Assembly: GCA_003577315.1 (NCBI GenBank)
Contig: QEVK01000007.1
Location: forward strand, 1-64,000
Direction of reading: 5' to 3'
Source: Hyphomicrobiales bacterium
Lineage (GTDB): Bacteria; Pseudomonadota; Alphaproteobacteria; Rhizobiales; Rhizobiaceae
DNA length: 64,000 bases
A program made the translations under genes and the position numbers. Positions 62,288 through 64,000 of the stretch are shown piece after piece. Position 1 is the stretch's first letter. Each line of letters starts with the position of its first letter. The notes beneath the pieces are model-generated. The model was given only the letters and a program-made list of their open reading frames with translations. It was not told where the DNA came from and made no database searches.

Positions 62288-63040
62288 ATGGGGCAGCCCT
62301 GCATAACCATCAGTGAGGTGACCAAGTCCTTCGGCGGCGTGGTTGCGCTCAAGGACCTGAACCTGACGATCGACCAGGGCGAGTTCGTCGCCTTTCTGGG
62401 GGCGTCCGGTTGCGGAAAGAGCACGGCCCTGCGCCTGATCGCGGGGCTCAGCAAGCCGACGACGGGCAGCGTCGACCTGCACGGCATCTCGTCTCGCGAC
62501 GGCGACATCAGCTACGTCTTCCAGGAGCCCACGCTGATGCCGTGGGCGACCGTCTACGACAACGTCTACCTGCCTCTGCGGCTCAAGGGAGAGAGCCGGC
62601 AGGCGGCCGACGGGCGCGTGCGCGCCGCCCTGGCCACGGTCAATCTCACCGATTTCGCCGACGTCTATCCGAGGCAGCTTTCCGGCGGCATGAAGATGCG
62701 CTGCTCGATCGCGCGGGCGATGGTGACCGAGCCGAAGCTGGTGCTGATGGATGAGCCGTTCGCCGCGCTCGACGAGCTCACCCGGTTCCGGCTCAACGAC
62801 GAGCTGCTGGCGCTGTGGGACCGCTTCAAGTGGACCGTCATCTTCGTCACCCACAGCGTCTTCGAAGCCACGTACCTTTCCTCCCGCACCATGGTGTTTT
62901 CCCCGCGCACCAGCCGCATCTTCGGCGAGGTGGACATCGACACGCCCTATCCGCGCGACCCGGACCTCAGAACCGACACGCACTTCCAGGCCATCACCAG
63001 GCGCGCCTCCGACATGCTCGCAGCCGCCCAGCACGCCTGA
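62288..63040 (+). CDS. ABC transporter ATPase, nitrate/sulfonate/taurine type
   Basis: A 250-residue ATPase. Walker A is GASGCGKSTALRLIAG, the Q-loop YVFQEPTLMPWATVYDNV, the signature LSGGMKMRCSIARAMV, Walker B LVLMDEPFAALDELTR, and the H-loop FVTHSVFEATYLSSR. LxPWxTVxxNV and LSGGMKMR are the hallmarks of SsuB/TauB/ThiZ ATPases. No permease or binding protein follows at once; they may lie beyond the window. ATG at 62288 with a GAGGACG site is preferred to 62207, which would cover the GTGATCAA elements. Confidence 0.87.
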   Translation: MGQPCITISEVTKSFGGVVALKDLNLTIDQGEFVAFLGASGCGKSTALRLIAGLSKPTTGSVDLHGISSRDGDISYVFQEPTLMPWATVYDNVYLPLRLKGESRQAADGRVRAALATVNLTDFADVYPRQLSGGMKMRCSIARAMVTEPKLVLMDEPFAALDELTRFRLNDELLALWDRFKWTVIFVTHSVFEATYLSSRTMVFSPRTSRIFGEVDIDTPYPRDPDLRTDTHFQAITRRASDMLAAAQHA

Positions 63041-63070
63041 GCGGCGGCCGCCAGCACCAGCGGGACCACG

Positions 63071-63865
63071 ATGAATCGCCTCTGCTTCAACCAGATCACC
63101 AATTACGGCCTCGACCTGCCGGAGGCGCTGGCCCTCTATGCCCGCCACGGCATCCAATGGGCGTCGCTGTGGCACGAGAAGATCGACGAGACCGGCGTCG
63201 CCGAGACCAGGAGGCTGCTGCGCGACCACGGCATCAGGCCCGTCAGCATCTGCGGCTGGTATCGCCGCGACCGCACCACGGTGACGTTCGAGGACCGCTG
63301 CCGGACCATCGAGATCGCCGCCGAGCTCGAGGCGCGCCAGGTCACGCTGCTGGTGCCCGGCATGCAGGCCTTCGGCGCCTCGCTCGAGGAGAGCCGCAAG
63401 CGGGCCTTCGACTACGCGGCGCGGATGCTGGAGGTCGGACGGAAGAACGGCATCACCCTTTCGCTCGAGCCCATCCACCCCAAGCTCGCCTATCCGCTTT
63501 CGGTCGTGAACACCGTGGCGCAGGCCATCGACTGGTGCGAGCGCCTCGGGCCCGGCATCGGCATCGAGCTCGACGTCAACAATGTGTGGTGGGACCCCGA
63601 CCTCGCCCGTCAGGTCGGGCGCGCGATCGGGAAGAAGCTGGTATGCGGCGTCCAGCTCTGCGACGTGCCGGTCGGCGATCCGGTGGTCGAGCGGGCCGCG
63701 CTGGGCGAGGGCATCGCCGACCTTCGGGCCTTCGTCGCGATGACCGAGGCCGCCGGCCACCAGGGTCTCTACGAGATCGAGCTGATCAGCCCGTCGCTGT
63801 GGGAGCGCGAGACCGAGGGCTACATGCGCGCCACGCTGGATGCCTGCCGCGGCCTGCTGGCGTGA
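63071..63865 (+). CDS. Sugar phosphate isomerase/epimerase-like TIM-barrel protein
   Basis: A 264-residue protein of the xylose isomerase-like (AP endonuclease 2) superfamily. EALALYARHGIQWASLWHEK at the start, TLLVPGMQAFG, ITLSLEPIHPK (metal glutamate), GIGIELDVNNVWWDPD (metal aspartate) and LYEIELISP at the end mark the barrel strands and metal ligands. Relatives isomerise sugars, inososes or hydroxypyruvate. It follows the ABC ATPase by 30 bp. The substrate cannot be named. Confidence 0.78.
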   Translation: MNRLCFNQITNYGLDLPEALALYARHGIQWASLWHEKIDETGVAETRRLLRDHGIRPVSICGWYRRDRTTVTFEDRCRTIEIAAELEARQVTLLVPGMQAFGASLEESRKRAFDYAARMLEVGRKNGITLSLEPIHPKLAYPLSVVNTVAQAIDWCERLGPGIGIELDVNNVWWDPDLARQVGRAIGKKLVCGVQLCDVPVGDPVVERAALGEGIADLRAFVAMTEAAGHQGLYEIELISPSLWERETEGYMRATLDACRGLLA

Positions 63866-63923
63866 GCGGCGGCGCGACGGGCAGCCGTGACGGGCCGTCC
63901 GCCGGTCGCGCCGCGGCCCGGCG

Positions 63924-63998
63924 CTATGCCTCGGCCGGGAATATGACCCCGGCCGGCAAGCCGACGATCTCCTTGTGGGTTTCAATGATGTCGTCCCT
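63924..63998 (-). CDS. C-terminal end of a gene running out of the window
   Basis: On the minus strand the last bases encode DDIIETHKEIVGLPAGVIF and a final PAEA before TAG. The composition is protein-like and codon use matches the neighbours, so a gene probably enters from beyond 64000. I do not recognise the family. Confidence 0.4.
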   Translation of the reverse strand, partial: RDDIIETHKEIVGLPAGVIFPAEA

Positions 63999-64000
63999 TA

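Overview
The window comes from a high-GC proteobacterium. Gene style (ATGA/GTGA stop-start overlaps, many ABC and TRAP importers, the HutF/HutG branch of histidine breakdown) suggests an alphaproteobacterium, perhaps of the Hyphomicrobiales/Mesorhizobium type. No rRNA, tRNA or other phylogenetic marker is present, so this is only a leaning. Nearly all of the 64 kb is catabolic: uptake systems paired with CoA ligases, acyl-CoA dehydrogenases, FAD oxidases, amidohydrolases and local TetR or GntR regulators. I see no rRNA, tRNA, CRISPR array, complete insertion sequence or phage gene.

Layout. (1) 1-1728 is worn ground: a periplasmic binding protein with no recognisable signal peptide, then scraps of an ABC ATPase and an NmrA-like oxidoreductase. 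(2) 1729-12239 (+) holds an acyl-CoA dehydrogenase and a tight operon with a YkvI-like carrier, thioesterase, TetR regulator, CoA ligase, saccharopine-dehydrogenase-like reductase and a three-piece biotin carboxylase. (3) 19136-12314 (-) is a Pot-type ABC importer with a class III aminotransferase and a CoA ligase, divergent from a TetR gene at 19314. (4) 20074-43493 holds three operons and two single genes: enoyl-CoA hydratase/TetR/SDR/kinase-like phosphotransferase; a polar amino-acid ABC importer with a diaminopentanoate-dehydrogenase-like enzyme, CoA ligase, FAD oxidase and cyclodeaminase homologue; a LIV-type importer with both hydantoinase/oxoprolinase subunits; a second FAD oxidase; and an acyl-CoA dehydrogenase. 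Variants of one palindrome, TTACC-N4-GGTAA, occur in the promoter regions of these units. (5) 43512-58390 is a histidine-utilisation-like locus with a TRAP importer, two 2-hydroxyacid oxidoreductases, an aminotransferase, an ammonia-lyase, HutC, HutU, HutI, HutG and HutF. (6) 58426-64000 has an aldehyde dehydrogenase/SDR/deaminase operon divergent from an ABC ATPase and a sugar-isomerase-like gene.

How the genes may work together. Region 4 reads as one regulon that could import a small lactam or gamma-amino acid, open it with ATP (HyuAB), remove the amine (FAD oxidases or the diaminopentanoate-dehydrogenase-like enzyme), make the 4-oxoacyl-CoA (CoA ligase), reduce it (SDR), phosphorylate the 4-hydroxyl (LvaA/ACAD11-like phosphotransferase) and convert it to an enoyl-CoA for beta-oxidation. 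Region 5 has unusual residues in HutH, HutU and HutI, and its TRAP operon carries D- and L-type hydroxyacid oxidoreductases. This suggests use of a histidine derivative or imidazole-lactate-type acids rather than, or as well as, plain histidine. Both proposals are inferences from gene content and visible motifs.
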